From Rhizobium sp. Leaf306 (GTDB taxonomy: Bacteria; Pseudomonadota; Alphaproteobacteria; Rhizobiales; Rhizobiaceae): a stretch of DNA of 64,000 nucleotides. A program made the translations under genes and the position numbers. The DNA is taken from the NCBI RefSeq assembly GCF_001423425.1, contig NZ_LMNX01000001.1, positions 826,970-890,969 on the forward strand, read 5' to 3'. The notes under the pieces were generated by a model. That model was not told the origin of the DNA and made no database searches. It saw only the letters and a list, made by a program, of their open reading frames with translations. Of this stretch, positions 1 to 9,320 are shown in pieces; position 1 is the stretch's first letter, and every line of letters begins with the position of its first letter.

Positions 1-1839
1 GTTCAGGAAGATAATCTCGTCAAGGCGTATCAGGATTCCTTCGATCAGGAAGAAAAGGATATCCAGTCCGAGGTCGACTATTACAGCAAGGCCATCGCTA
101 ATATCACCGATGTCGACGACCTCCTGTCGAACAGCCGGCTGAAGACATATGTGCTCGACTCATTCGGGCTCGATGCCAAGTACACGTCCACCAGCTATCT
201 GAAGCAGGTGTTGACCAGCGATCTCGAAGACCCGAACAGCTTTGCCAACCAGACCGGCAGCGACAAGTTCGTGGCGCTTGCCGAAGCGTTCAACTTCCAG
301 GCTGACGGCACGGTCGCAGACGGCGACAGCGCCCAGACGAGCGGCCAGATCGAATCGCTGAGGCTCGATTACGTCTACAACAAATCGACGTTCCCATCCG
401 ATACGCTCGCGGCCGCCAACCAGACCTATTGGGAAACCAATATTGCCTCGATGACCAGTGTCGACGAGTTGGTCGACGACCCGCGGATGGTCGAGTATCT
501 GACCACGGCCTTCAGCGTCAAAGTGCAGTTCACCTCCACGATCCGGTCGCTGCTGACCAGCGATTCGGCTGCAGCGACGCTCGGCTATACGGGCGTCAAG
601 GCGATGTTCAATTTCCAGAGCGACGGTTCGATCGCCGCTGGCGAGACCGCTCAGAACCAGACCCAGCTGGCGTCTACCAGCACCTCCTACCAGACGGCCT
701 TCAAGGCCAACCAGGAAGATGCGGTCACCAACGCCGTCACCAACTATCAGACGCGCATCGCCGAGGTGAAAAGCCTCGATGACTTTCTAAGTTCGAATAA
801 AGACGACGACGACGATACCAATGACGATGTGACGGAGATCTGGGACGTCGCCCTGCGCGCCTATGGGATCGATCCGGCCGATGTCAGCAAGAGCCGGCTC
901 AAGGATATTCTGGCAAGTGATCCGAACGACCCGAAGAGCTACGTCAACCAGCTGAAAGACGACCGGTACGTCAATCTGGTCAAGGCGTTCAACTTCGACG
1001 CGGAAGGCGATATCGACACGCCTCTCCTCGTCCAGTCAGCCAGCGTCATCAGCAATTTCGCGACAGACTACAAGACGGAACAGCTCAAACTTCTCAAGGG
1101 CAGCGCTCGCGAGAAGGCGGAGGAAGCTGCCGACAAGGAGATCGACTACTACAATACCCAGATGCAGACGATCACCACGGCCGCCGAGCTTATTGCCGAC
1201 GACCGCCTGGTGTCCTTCGTGCTCGAATCGAAGGGGATCGATCCCAAATCGGTCACCAAGGACGAGCTGAAGAACATGTTCTCGTCCGATCTCGACAATC
1301 CCAAAAGCTATGTGAACAGTCTTGCCAACGGCGTATTTGCTGAGATCGTCGCATCGTTCAACTTCGATAGCGAAGGCAACCTTTCTGCGCAGCCCGTGGG
1401 CACGATCCAGCAGCGCGGCGACGTGCTGGCGACCGTCAACAACTACAAGCAACAGACGCTTGAAGAGCAGGAGGGGGAATCCAACGAGGGCGTGCGGCTG
1501 GCGCTGTATTTCGAGCGCAAGGCGGCGGACGTTACGAGCGCCTATACGATCCTTGGCGACACGGCGCTTTTCGAGTTCTTCAAGACGACGTTCAGCATGT
1601 CCGACTACATATCCAACATGGATACGGATCAGCAGGCGAGCATGATCGAGAAATACGTCGACATCTCGAAGCTTCAGGATCCGGACTACGTGACCAAGTT
1701 GATCAAGCAATACACGGCGCTCTACGATTCCGAGAACAGTTCGACGACATCGCCGGCGCTGACGCTGCTCACAACCACCGGCACGACACGCATCAGCTCC
1801 GATACGCTGCTTGCCGTTGCCCAGCTTTCATCGAAATAG
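1..1839 (+). CDS. DUF1217 repeat protein of the flagellar region (5' end outside window)
   Basis: The reading frame is open from base 1, so the start lies upstream; 612 residues are visible. It belongs to the DUF1217 family found in rhizobial flagellar gene clusters, whose function is not established. The protein is modular: a unit of about 60 residues ending in a phenylalanine-asparagine-phenylalanine block followed by a D/E-G turn recurs near bases 127-309, 475-624, 826-1008 and 1195-1377, with a degenerate last unit near 1552-1740 that lacks the FNF block. Several units share a G-I-D-P core and an S-D-x-x-D-P-x-S-Y-V-N stretch. A strongly acidic linker (five Asp in a row) lies near base 800. 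No signal peptide or membrane segment is visible in this part. It converges on visR with 5 bp between the stop codons. Assignment to DUF1217 is from recognition of the family pattern; the role in flagellar assembly is inferred from location. Confidence 0.8.
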   Translation, partial: VQEDNLVKAYQDSFDQEEKDIQSEVDYYSKAIANITDVDDLLSNSRLKTYVLDSFGLDAKYTSTSYLKQVLTSDLEDPNSFANQTGSDKFVALAEAFNFQADGTVADGDSAQTSGQIESLRLDYVYNKSTFPSDTLAAANQTYWETNIASMTSVDELVDDPRMVEYLTTAFSVKVQFTSTIRSLLTSDSAAATLGYTGVKAMFNFQSDGSIAAGETAQNQTQLASTSTSYQTAFKANQEDAVTNAVTNYQTRIAEVKSLDDFLSSNKDDDDDTNDDVTEIWDVALRAYGIDPADVSKSRLKDILASDPNDPKSYVNQLKDDRYVNLVKAFNFDAEGDIDTPLLVQSASVISNFATDYKTEQLKLLKGSAREKAEEAADKEIDYYNTQMQTITTAAELIADDRLVSFVLESKGIDPKSVTKDELKNMFSSDLDNPKSYVNSLANGVFAEIVASFNFDSEGNLSAQPVGTIQQRGDVLATVNNYKQQTLEEQEGESNEGVRLALYFERKAADVTSAYTILGDTALFEFFKTTFSMSDYISNMDTDQQASMIEKYVDISKLQDPDYVTKLIKQYTALYDSENSSTTSPALTLLTTTGTTRISSDTLLAVAQLSSK

Positions 1840-1844
1840 AGACT

Positions 1845-2591
1845 TCAGTGGATGTAGCCGAGGCGGATCGCCTTGGCGATCGCCTGGATGCGGTTCACGG
1901 AATTGAGCTTGATCGTCGCGGAGCCGAGATAGGCGTTGACGGTGTGAACGGAGAGGCCAAGCTTCTCGGCGATCTCTTCGCTGATACGACCGTCGCCGGC
2001 CAGTTGAAGACACGCCACTTCCCGTTCGCTCAAGGATTCGGCCGGCACGCTTCGACGCTCATCGAGTGCCAGAAGGTCCATCATGACCTGACAACTTCTA
2101 ACGTGCTGGTCGATGATCAGATTGCTGCCCAGCTCCAGCGAGCCCGACAAAAACGTGACGTAGCCATTCCCGAGAGCACCCAACCGCACCGGGAACGCAA
2201 TTCCTGACGATGGCATGATCCGGTCGTCGATCTTGCGCACGAGCGAGGAAAAATCGCCGGCCTCGCTATAGGCCCCTTTTTCCGTGCCGGTCCACACGAT
2301 CGGCAGGATCGACATTTCGATATGATCGAGAAACATATCGCCGTAGGAGCTCACGAGTACGCCCTGATGCTCCCCGCTTCCGGCGCCCCAGTTGTCCAGC
2401 TCGCAGACCAGCTTGCGCTTGTTGGGAAGCCCGGCGCCGGTAACACGAAACACAGCGAAGTGCCGCGCCTTGAGGTTCCTCTGCATGGCGACGAGTTTGG
2501 GAAATATGTCCGAACGACTGGAGGCACGCTGAAGACGCAGATACTGGATGCTGCCCGGTCCATCTGACGTTCCACCGCGGGAAAAGCCCAT
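1845..2591 (-). CDS. visR: LuxR-type transcriptional regulator VisR
   Basis: 248-residue regulator. The C-terminal 65 residues form a LuxR/GerE helix-turn-helix (L-S-E-R-E, then E-I-A-E-K-L-G-L-S-V-H-T-V-N-A-Y). The N-terminal part resembles an autoinducer-binding-like sensory domain. In Sinorhizobium meliloti VisN and VisR act together as the master activator of flagellar and chemotaxis genes through the regulator Rem. Here the gene follows visN by 17 bp in the same orientation, and the visN-visR pair sits directly after fliF, which is the arrangement known from rhizobia. ATG start at 2591. The ligand of the sensory domain is unknown. Confidence 0.9.
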   Translation of the reverse strand: MGFSRGGTSDGPGSIQYLRLQRASSRSDIFPKLVAMQRNLKARHFAVFRVTGAGLPNKRKLVCELDNWGAGSGEHQGVLVSSYGDMFLDHIEMSILPIVWTGTEKGAYSEAGDFSSLVRKIDDRIMPSSGIAFPVRLGALGNGYVTFLSGSLELGSNLIIDQHVRSCQVMMDLLALDERRSVPAESLSEREVACLQLAGDGRISEEIAEKLGLSVHTVNAYLGSATIKLNSVNRIQAIAKAIRLGYIH

Positions 2592-2608
2592 TGTTGCCCC
2601 AAGCCTTC

Positions 2609-3346
2609 CTAAACCAGATTGTTGCGTACGGCATAAGCGATCGCTTCCGACCGCGTTTTGGTTGCCGTCTTACGCATCACGCTGGTGATGTAGTTGTTGA
2701 TCGTATTGCGGGAGATCCCGAGGATCACCGCTATCTCATCGCTGGTCTTGCCCTCGGCGATCCAGAACAGGCATTCCAGCTCGCGTTCCGTCAGTTCGAA
2801 GTCGCGTTCAGCCTTGGCATCGCGCGCCTCGGCAAAGCTTGCGCCATAGGATGCAAACAGTCCGACTTCGCGAAGTCTTTCCTGTGACAGGATGATGCCT
2901 TCCAGGAAAAGCAGCATCAGAGAGAAACGGGTTTTGCCGACGCAGAATGTCAGCGAACAGTATTGGCGGCTGATGTCGTCCGGCGGCGTGATGTCATCGG
3001 GCAGGAGCGCGAAGCTCGGGGTCAGCAGCGACAGACACTTTTCGAGTTCCGTCGAACGCGCATAACCACTCGCCAGATCCGCCCCGAGCCGTCGGACGAG
3101 ATCGAATGGCCAGTTGGAGGTTACGATGAAATCGAGACCGTGTTCCTGGACGAGGTCGTAGCGGGCGAGAAGAAAATGCGAAGCGCCAACGTAGTCTGCG
3201 AGCAGCCGCATGATAGCCTGAACGTTGTTCGATCTCGACAAGATCGAAAGCCGTCTTACCAGTTGTTCACGGGAGATAATTTTCGACCCAGGTCCATCGT
3301 GATACGCGCGCTGGTCGATCGTCATCTCTGCTTCAGGCAACTCCAC
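2609..3346 (-). CDS. visN: LuxR-type transcriptional regulator VisN
   Basis: 245 residues from a GTG start at 3346, which has a GGGAG-type ribosome-binding site about 9 bases upstream; an in-frame ATG at 3325 is the alternative. The C-terminus carries a LuxR-type HTH (L-T-E-R-E-L-E-C, then D-E-I-A-V-I-L-G-I-S-R-N-T-I-N-N-Y). The N-terminal 170 residues look like an autoinducer-binding-domain fold. It is the partner of VisR; in S. meliloti both are needed for expression of the motility regulon. The 349-bp gap between fliF and visN suggests its own promoter. Confidence 0.9.
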   Translation of the reverse strand: MELPEAEMTIDQRAYHDGPGSKIISREQLVRRLSILSRSNNVQAIMRLLADYVGASHFLLARYDLVQEHGLDFIVTSNWPFDLVRRLGADLASGYARSTELEKCLSLLTPSFALLPDDITPPDDISRQYCSLTFCVGKTRFSLMLLFLEGIILSQERLREVGLFASYGASFAEARDAKAERDFELTERELECLFWIAEGKTSDEIAVILGISRNTINNYITSVMRKTATKTRSEAIAYAVRNNLV

Positions 3347-3695
3347 CGTTATCTGCTCCCCACCGGCTCCTCTCCCCGAAGGGCGACACCGGTATGTTCA
3401 AACGACGTATGGCATCCGCTTCCAGAATCAAGGCAGTTCCGGGTGCCGATACCCTGGCGTGACCGGTCCATTCCGAATCAGACTTCACATGTGCAAAGCC
3501 TAGACGTTGCCGTACGAATCAGGGCCATTGTAGGAATCGCTTTTGGAAATGCTATGCCGCGAGCGCCGATTTTGCCCACTTCCATCCATAAAGGCTTCAT
3601 CAATGAGGCTAAAATGCGCCAACTGTATGGCAATGCCCACGCAACAAGGCCGGGACGAGCCCGGCCTGTTGTGATCATATGTTTGTGAAGGCAGT
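3347..3695. other. Intergenic region between fliF and visN
   Basis: 349 bp without a convincing gene. Both flanking genes read leftward, so the region should hold the end of the fliF transcript (stem-loop at 3642-3671) and the promoter of visN-visR in its left half. No recognisable promoter consensus or operator was seen. Confidence 0.6.
3642..3671 (-). terminator. GC-rich stem-loop downstream of fliF
   Basis: CAACAAGGCCGGG pairs with CCCGGCCTGTTG around an ACGAG loop, with one bulged A. It starts 25 bp beyond the fliF stop. There is no T-run on either side, so it is either a non-canonical terminator or an RNA-stabilising hairpin. Confidence 0.4.
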
Positions 3696-5378
3696 TTAGG
3701 CTGCTTTGTCGATCGCCCACTTGCGCAGGATTTTCGCGGCCCGCTCTTCGGAGATCTCGACCATGCGGGAGAGACGTTTTTCCGGACCTTCCTTGACCCG
3801 GCGGTTGAAGCCGCCGTCGTCGGCACCGCCCATAAGATCGTCCGAGCTGTCGAAACCGAAGTCGGCGCCGAAGCCATCCATGAGCGCCGGGCTTGCGCCA
3901 CCCGGTGAGAAGTCGGGAAGTTCGAGGCCGGCCGCATCGGCGGTAAGCTCTCCGGCCGGGACGCTGGTGTTGCCACCGACGGTGCGCACCAGAGGACGAA
4001 GGCCAAGCCAGACCACGAGGAAGGCGACAAGAACGAACGCAAGCGAGTTGATGATGCCGCCGATATTACGGTTGAGCACTTCCATCATACCCGGACCAGA
4101 CGAAGCGGCCTCGTCGAGAAGCTGGGTTTCGACGAAATCCATGGCCGTGAGTGTGACGACATCGCCGCGGTCGCTGCTGATGCCGGCAGCCGAAGACACG
4201 ATCTTCTGCATTTCGGCAAGATAGGCGTCGACCTTTGCCTGATCCGCGGGCTCGCCCACCATCTTGGCAATACGGCCCTTGTTGACGACGACGGCGATCG
4301 AAATCTTTTCAATCTGATAGCCGTTGCGAACTGTCGCCGTGGTCTTCTGATTGATTTCGTAGTTGGTCTGCTCTTCCTTCTTGTCCGACTGGTCGGAGGA
4401 TTTAGGAGCGCCGTCGCCGCCGGCCTGAGGAGCGGCCTGGGGAACGTTCTGCTCGACCGTGGTCGCGCTGTCGTTCTGGGCCTGCTGCGACTTGGAAGCT
4501 TCCTTGGTGGAGCGCACCGACCGTTCAACGCGGGAGTTCGGGTCGAAAACGGTTTCCTGGATCTGCTGGCTGTCGGTGTTGAGGGCGGCAGTCACGCTGG
4601 AGCGGAAGTTATCCATTCCGAGAAAGGGTGCCAACGCCTTGTCGATGTTGTTTTCGATTTCCTGCTGGACCGACTGGACCACACCGAGCGAACGGCTGAT
4701 CTGGCTGTTGCTGCCATCGTCACCCGAGGCGAGAAGCTGGCCGGTTGAATCGAGGATCGTGACATCGTCGACTTCGAGGCCCGGGACGGCCGAAGCGACG
4801 AGATGGCGGATAGACGCAGCGGCTTTGCGACCGGCGGATGCGTTCGCACGGATCATCACGGACGCCGTCGGCTTCTGCTCGCCGCGACGGAAGTTGCCGG
4901 CATCAGGCATGACGATGTGGACGCGTGCGGCCGACACGCCGGAGATCTGCTGGATCGAACGGCCGATTTCGCCTTCGAGCGCCCTCACCCGCGTGACTTC
5001 CTGCATGAAGGAGGTCAGACCGAGCGAGCCGACATTGTCAAACAGCTCGTAGCCGGCATTCGCGCTGTTGGGCAGGCCGCGTTCGGCAAGCATCAGACGC
5101 GCCTTGCCGGTCATACCGACAGGCACCAGGATGCTTGCGCCATCAGAGCCAACCTCAAAGGGCATGTTGGCTTCCGCAAGGGCGATGCTGATCTGATTGA
5201 GATCGGCTGTTTCCAGACCGACATACAGTCCCTCATAGGAGGGCTTGTTCACATAAAGGGCAGCGGCCAGAACGATCGCTATCGAAACGACGCCGACGGC
5301 GCCCAGCGCGATCAATCGTGTCTGGCCAAGACTGGCCAGATTTTTGAATATTGTTGGAAATTGAGATAACAGATTCAT
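3696..5378 (-). CDS. fliF: Flagellar M-ring (MS-ring) protein FliF
   Basis: 560 residues from the ATG at 5378; the frame is open further upstream but that stretch is not FliF-like. FliF builds the MS-ring in the inner membrane that anchors the flagellar rotor and the export apparatus. Visible features are an N-terminal membrane segment at about residues 22-42, the ring-building domains with the characteristic Y-E-G-L-Y block, and a second membrane segment near residues 435-455. The C-terminal tail (E-E-R-A-A-K-I-L-R-K-W) matches the FliG-binding end of the family. The length is usual. It lies 150 bp downstream of cheT, so it may be read from the che promoter, from its own, or both; a perfect 12-bp palindrome lies in that gap. 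Confidence 0.96.
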   Translation of the reverse strand: MNLLSQFPTIFKNLASLGQTRLIALGAVGVVSIAIVLAAALYVNKPSYEGLYVGLETADLNQISIALAEANMPFEVGSDGASILVPVGMTGKARLMLAERGLPNSANAGYELFDNVGSLGLTSFMQEVTRVRALEGEIGRSIQQISGVSAARVHIVMPDAGNFRRGEQKPTASVMIRANASAGRKAAASIRHLVASAVPGLEVDDVTILDSTGQLLASGDDGSNSQISRSLGVVQSVQQEIENNIDKALAPFLGMDNFRSSVTAALNTDSQQIQETVFDPNSRVERSVRSTKEASKSQQAQNDSATTVEQNVPQAAPQAGGDGAPKSSDQSDKKEEQTNYEINQKTTATVRNGYQIEKISIAVVVNKGRIAKMVGEPADQAKVDAYLAEMQKIVSSAAGISSDRGDVVTLTAMDFVETQLLDEAASSGPGMMEVLNRNIGGIINSLAFVLVAFLVVWLGLRPLVRTVGGNTSVPAGELTADAAGLELPDFSPGGASPALMDGFGADFGFDSSDDLMGGADDGGFNRRVKEGPEKRLSRMVEISEERAAKILRKWAIDKAA

Positions 5379-5529
5379 TCTGTCCCACGCCGCCAGATAA
5401 CATCTCGAGCCTATGCCCAGCATCACCCTAGGGAGCGAAGCTTGCGCGAGCGTTTCGAAACGTCGTGTCTGGTTGCCGCATGATGATTGCGACGCGGCCT
5501 GGCAGCAGGGTCAGAGACAGTCTGTGACG

Positions 5530-5919
5530 TCAGAAGAAATCGAAGTCTCCGGCGGCCTTGTTGAGCGGCTGGGAGTGGCCGTGGCGCATCCCGTTGGCCA
5601 GCGCCTTCTGCATGTCGGCAAGTTTGACGAGGCTGAGAGCCGTCGACAGATCCACCATCCAGTCGCTCGGAATGCTCGCGGTGACGGTATCGATGAACTC
5701 TGCGAGACCCCGCGTTTTCTGCACCGCGAGATCGATGCCCTGCAGCACTTTCACGCTGTCGGGCGAATGAAGCAGGCCCGGGCCGCCCAGTTCCAACACC
5801 TGCGGTTCGATACGCTCGATCAGATAGGCGACATCGTGCAGCTCCGAGACGAGGCGCATCAGTACCTCGGGCAGAGATTCCTCAAGGGAATCGCGTATCG
5901 GGGCGGTGATTTCAGTCAT
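5530..5919 (-). CDS. cheT: Chemotaxis protein CheT (CheZ-like helical protein)
   Basis: 129 residues from the ATG at 5919, predicted mostly helical. It sits where rhizobial che operons carry cheT, after cheD (31-bp gap) and before fliF. S. meliloti CheT has been described as a weak CheZ-like phosphatase acting on the phosphate-sink regulator CheY1 and binding CheR, with a D-x-x-x-Q phosphatase motif. A matching D-L-A-V-Q is visible at residues 63-67 inside a helix-like stretch. The protein ends in an acidic/aromatic D-F-D-F-F tail similar to the end of CheD. The assignment rests on position plus motif; sequence conservation in this family is low. Confidence 0.78.
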   Translation of the reverse strand: MTEITAPIRDSLEESLPEVLMRLVSELHDVAYLIERIEPQVLELGGPGLLHSPDSVKVLQGIDLAVQKTRGLAEFIDTVTASIPSDWMVDLSTALSLVKLADMQKALANGMRHGHSQPLNKAAGDFDFF

Positions 5920-5950
5920 GAATTTCCTCGTCTTTACCCAGGCGTAAGAA

Positions 5951-6508
5951 TTAAAAGAATTCGATCGAGCTTTCGACGGGCTTTGGTGGCGTACGGACAG
6001 GACGCTGCTCCAGCGCAACCGTCTTTTGCGTTTCGGCGCCTGTGAGAGGATATTGCCGGGCACGGCCGCTGACCGGCCAGAATTCCAGCTTGCGGCCGTG
6101 ATCGCCTCCGGTCGAGGACCCCACCACCGGAATGCCTTCGTCACGCAGGAACTCCACGGCGAAGGCCGCATTCTGTTCGCCGACATTGGAGAAACTGGCA
6201 ATCGTCTTTGCGCCGCCGAAGATCTTTGCCTCCAGCCGGTCTCGACGGGCACCCTTTTTCAGGAGACCGTTGATCAACAACTCCATCAGGTGCACGCCGT
6301 AGCGGGTCGCGTCGCCCCCCGACGACGCTGCCCCGCCCGAGCCCGGAAGCAGGAAGTGGTTCATGCCGCCGACACCGGCGACAGGATCACGAAGGCAGGC
6401 AGCCACGCACGAGCCAAGAATCGTCGACAAAACCACATTGGGATCGCTTTCGACCTTGAATTCGCCCTGGATAATATGGACGCGTTTGGCACCTGCCGGG
6501 TCGTTCAT
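5951..6508 (-). CDS. cheD: Chemoreceptor glutamine deamidase CheD
   Basis: 185 residues. CheD deamidates glutamine side chains of chemoreceptors and helps set adaptation. The catalytic triad of the family is visible: Cys34 in G-S-C-V-A-A-C, His51 in N-H-F-L-L-P, and Thr68 in A-T-R-Y-G. The start codon overlaps the cheY2 stop as ATGA. The C-terminal 30 residues after the core are Pro/Arg-rich and end in a phenylalanine pair, an extension that may mediate contacts within the array. Confidence 0.95.
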   Translation of the reverse strand: MNDPAGAKRVHIIQGEFKVESDPNVVLSTILGSCVAACLRDPVAGVGGMNHFLLPGSGGAASSGGDATRYGVHLMELLINGLLKKGARRDRLEAKIFGGAKTIASFSNVGEQNAAFAVEFLRDEGIPVVGSSTGGDHGRKLEFWPVSGRARQYPLTGAETQKTVALEQRPVRTPPKPVESSIEFF

Positions 6509-6894
6509 TTAAGGGCTCCGAACACCGCCTCGATAGCAGCTTTCATCTTTTCGATTGTGAATGGCTTGGCGAGCACGTTGTTGGCGCCGAGCTGAGCAGC
6601 CTTCTGAACCAGAGCGCGATCGCCCTGCGCCGTCAGAATGATAAACGCTGCCTTCTTGGTATTCGGGTTGGTGCGCACTGCCTGCAGCAGGCCCAGACCG
6701 TCCATGTTCGGCATGTTGAAGTCCGAGATCACCAGGTGATGCGGCTGCTCGGCCATGATCTTCATGCCCTGCACACCATCGCCGGCGGCAGTGATCTGCT
6801 TGAAACCGAGCTGTGTCAGAGCGTCGCTGAGCAGCAGTCGGCTGGTGACCTGATCGTCGACGATCAGAACTTTGATTTTTTCAGCGAGGGACAT
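6505..6894 (-). CDS. cheY2: Chemotaxis response regulator CheY2
   Basis: 129-residue single-domain receiver, from the ATG that overlaps the cheB stop by one base (TAATG). The acidic pocket (D-D at 13-14), the phospho-acceptor Asp58 (S-D-F-N-M-P), the Thr of I-L-T-A and the Lys of A-K-P-F are all present. In rhizobia the CheY encoded after cheB is the one that acts on the flagellar motor, while CheY1 drains phosphate from CheA. The assignment as CheY2 follows from gene order. Confidence 0.93.
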   Translation of the reverse strand: MSLAEKIKVLIVDDQVTSRLLLSDALTQLGFKQITAAGDGVQGMKIMAEQPHHLVISDFNMPNMDGLGLLQAVRTNPNTKKAAFIILTAQGDRALVQKAAQLGANNVLAKPFTIEKMKAAIEAVFGALK

Positions 6895-7934
6895 TATTCG
6901 GTACCTTCTTTTCGGGCGGCAGTTAGTTTCAGTATTTCGTCTCCGATGGAGCCGAGCGGCAGCTGCTGCTCGACTGCACCAATTTCGTAGGCGACCCTCG
7001 GCATGCCGTAGACCACACATGTCTTTTCGTTCTGGCCGATCGTGCGAGCGCCTGCGCTGCGCATCCTCAACAGTCCCGAAGCCCCGTCGCGACCCATGCC
7101 CGTCAGGATAGCCCCGACCGCATTGCGACCAGCCAACTCCGCGACCGAATCAAACAGGACATCGACGGAGGGCCTGTGGCCGTTCACCGGATCGCGTTCG
7201 ACCAGCCGGCAGCATGGCGCCGACGGATTGACCACCTGAAGGTGCCGGTCGCCACCAGGCGCAAGATAGATCTTGCCGATCTCGAGACGCGCACCATCGG
7301 TCGCTTCCTGCACCACAGGAGCGCAGATACGATTAAGCCGTTCAGCAAAACTTTTCGTAAACGTGGACGGCATATGTTGAGTGATCACAGTCGGTGGGCA
7401 GTTCAACGGAAACTTTTGAAGCACTGCGATCAACGCTTCAACGCCACCGGTAGAAGATCCGATCGCCACAACCTTGCGACCGTTGCGGTAATCTGATGCC
7501 GGCGTCGGGACCATTGAGACCGGAGCACTGACCTGTCGGCGTGCAGAGCGTGCCGCGGCCTTTACCTTTTCAGCCAGATCCATGAACGGGCGAACGTCTC
7601 CCGGCACCGGCTTTCCGACGCAGTCGAACGCACCGATTTCGAGCGCGGCAAGCGTTGCGTCGGCGCCGCGCTGGGTCATGGTCGAGACCATGATGACCGG
7701 CATCGGACGCAGACGCATGATCTTTTCGAGGAAGTCGAGGCCGTTCATGTTCGGCATCTCGATGTCCAGCGTCACGACATCAGGATTGAGCTGCTTGATG
7801 GCGCTACGCGCTTCCATCGCATCGCTGGCCTGCCCGACGACGCTGACATCGGGATCGGAATTGAGGACGGCCGTGATCAGGCCTCGCATGGTCGGGCTAT
7901 CGTCGACGACGAGAACTCTGGCCGGTGCGATCAT
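6894..7934 (-). CDS. cheB: Protein-glutamate methylesterase CheB
   Basis: 346 residues: receiver domain (phospho-acceptor Asp57 in L-D-I-E-M-P), a linker of about 30 residues, and the methylesterase domain. The catalytic triad is intact: Ser161 in G-S-S-T-G-G, His187 in T-Q-H-M-P, and Asp283 in G-M-G-R-D-G. CheB removes methyl groups added by CheR and resets receptor sensitivity after phosphorylation by CheA. The start overlaps the cheR stop by 4 bases, so translation of the two opposing adaptation enzymes is probably coupled. Confidence 0.97.
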   Translation of the reverse strand: MIAPARVLVVDDSPTMRGLITAVLNSDPDVSVVGQASDAMEARSAIKQLNPDVVTLDIEMPNMNGLDFLEKIMRLRPMPVIMVSTMTQRGADATLAALEIGAFDCVGKPVPGDVRPFMDLAEKVKAAARSARRQVSAPVSMVPTPASDYRNGRKVVAIGSSTGGVEALIAVLQKFPLNCPPTVITQHMPSTFTKSFAERLNRICAPVVQEATDGARLEIGKIYLAPGGDRHLQVVNPSAPCCRLVERDPVNGHRPSVDVLFDSVAELAGRNAVGAILTGMGRDGASGLLRMRSAGARTIGQNEKTCVVYGMPRVAYEIGAVEQQLPLGSIGDEILKLTAARKEGTE

Positions 7935-8839
7935 GCCTTCCTCCCGGCATTCTTGCCCATATATTTGTAGGTCGTGATGCCGATATTATCGAACGTGTTC
8001 TTCGCTTCGCCCGATACCCGCTCCGAATGGCCGATATAGAGATGGCCGCCTTCCGGCAGAAGCTGGGAGAAGCGCGACCAGATTTTCACCTGGGTCGGTT
8101 CGTCGAAATAGATCACGACGTTGCGGCAGAAGATGATGTCGAAACCGCCCTTGAAGGGCCATTGCGCCATCAGGTTCAGTTCGTTGAAGGTGATGAGCTT
8201 CTTGACGCGATCATCGACCTGGAACTTGCGGCGGCCACCGACGTCGACCTCGCGGAACCACTGCTTGCGCATGGCCGGGGAGACGGTTTCGAGGGCACCT
8301 TCGTCATAGGCTCCTGCCCGAGCGGCAGCCAGGATCTTAGGGTCGATATCGGTTGCCAGGATGCGGAAATCATAGTCGGCAGCGTTGGGGAGAAGGCCCA
8401 GCACCGTCAGCGCGATCGAATAGGGCTCCTGCCCGTCGGAACAGGCCGCCGACCATATGCGCACACGTCCGCCATTGCGGGCACGCTGGATCAGCCCGGG
8501 CAGGACCTCGTCCCGAAGGTGCTCGAAGTGGTGGTTCTCTCGAAAGAAACGGGTGAAGTTCGTCGTCAGATGCGACAGCATCTCCCGGCGTGCCGGAGCG
8601 CCCTCGACGGAGGCGACCAGGGTACAGTATTCCCGAAAGCCCCGCAGTCCGAGGTTGCGGATATGCTTGGACAAGCGGGAATAGACGAGCGACGCCTTGG
8701 AATCGTTGAGGTAGATCCCGGCATCGGCGTAGATCATCGCCGCAATCTCCGACAGGTCGCGACGCGTCAACGGGTATTCCCCGCTGGCGAGGACTTCGTC
8801 CGGCGACTGTCTGGCTTCTATGGCGCCCAGGGGCATCAT
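7931..8839 (-). CDS. cheR: Chemotaxis protein methyltransferase CheR
   Basis: 302 residues. CheR methylates glutamates of chemoreceptors using S-adenosylmethionine. The N-terminal helical domain (L-T-R-R-D-L) is followed by the SAM-binding domain with [13 protein letters not shown] and the F-C-R-N-V-V-I-Y-F block typical of the family. The ATG at 8839 has a second ATG immediately after it; the stop overlaps cheB. Confidence 0.97.
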   Translation of the reverse strand: MMPLGAIEARQSPDEVLASGEYPLTRRDLSEIAAMIYADAGIYLNDSKASLVYSRLSKHIRNLGLRGFREYCTLVASVEGAPARREMLSHLTTNFTRFFRENHHFEHLRDEVLPGLIQRARNGGRVRIWSAACSDGQEPYSIALTVLGLLPNAADYDFRILATDIDPKILAAARAGAYDEGALETVSPAMRKQWFREVDVGGRRKFQVDDRVKKLITFNELNLMAQWPFKGGFDIIFCRNVVIYFDEPTQVKIWSRFSQLLPEGGHLYIGHSERVSGEAKNTFDNIGITTYKYMGKNAGRKA

Positions 8840-9315
8840 GCGGCTTCGCTTTCCTTTTCGAGGTACGTCTCGGGGAAGAGATGATCCAGCTCGATCATGC
8901 AGATCATCCGCTTATCGAACGCCAGAATGCCCTTCGCGTATTGTTTCGCCAGGTCGGAGGAAATCTCCGGCACAGGCTGGATATTCTCTTCTGTAATCGT
9001 AAGGATATCGGAAACGGCCTCGACCAGCAGGCCGACAATCCGTTTCCCGACCTGCGCAACGATGATGACGTGACGCGCCGTCGGTTCGGCATCCTTCATT
9101 CCAAGCCGCGCCGACAGATCGACGATCGGCAGCACGGCGCCGCGCAGATTGATCACGCCGCGCACATCGGCGGGAGCGTGCGGCAGCTGCATTGCCGGCG
9201 TCCATCCGCGGATTTCGCGGACAGACATGATGTTGACGCTGAATTCCTGATCGCCGATCCGGAAAGCGATCAGCTCCCGGCTTGCCTGCGTCAGATTTTT
9301 CACAGCGTAGGACAT
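8836..9315 (-). CDS. cheW: Chemotaxis coupling protein CheW
   Basis: 159 residues from the ATG at 9315, which has an ACAGG element 9 bases upstream; a TTG at 9324 that would overlap the cheA stop is less likely. It has a single CheW domain with the R-E-I, I-N-L-R-G-x-V-L-P-I-V-D-L core and the G-L-L-V-E-x-V-S-D motif. CheW links receptors to CheA in the signalling array. It lies between cheA and cheR and its stop overlaps the cheR start. Confidence 0.95.
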   Translation of the reverse strand: MSYAVKNLTQASRELIAFRIGDQEFSVNIMSVREIRGWTPAMQLPHAPADVRGVINLRGAVLPIVDLSARLGMKDAEPTARHVIIVAQVGKRIVGLLVEAVSDILTITEENIQPVPEISSDLAKQYAKGILAFDKRMICMIELDHLFPETYLEKESEAA

Positions 9316-9320
9316 TGTGT

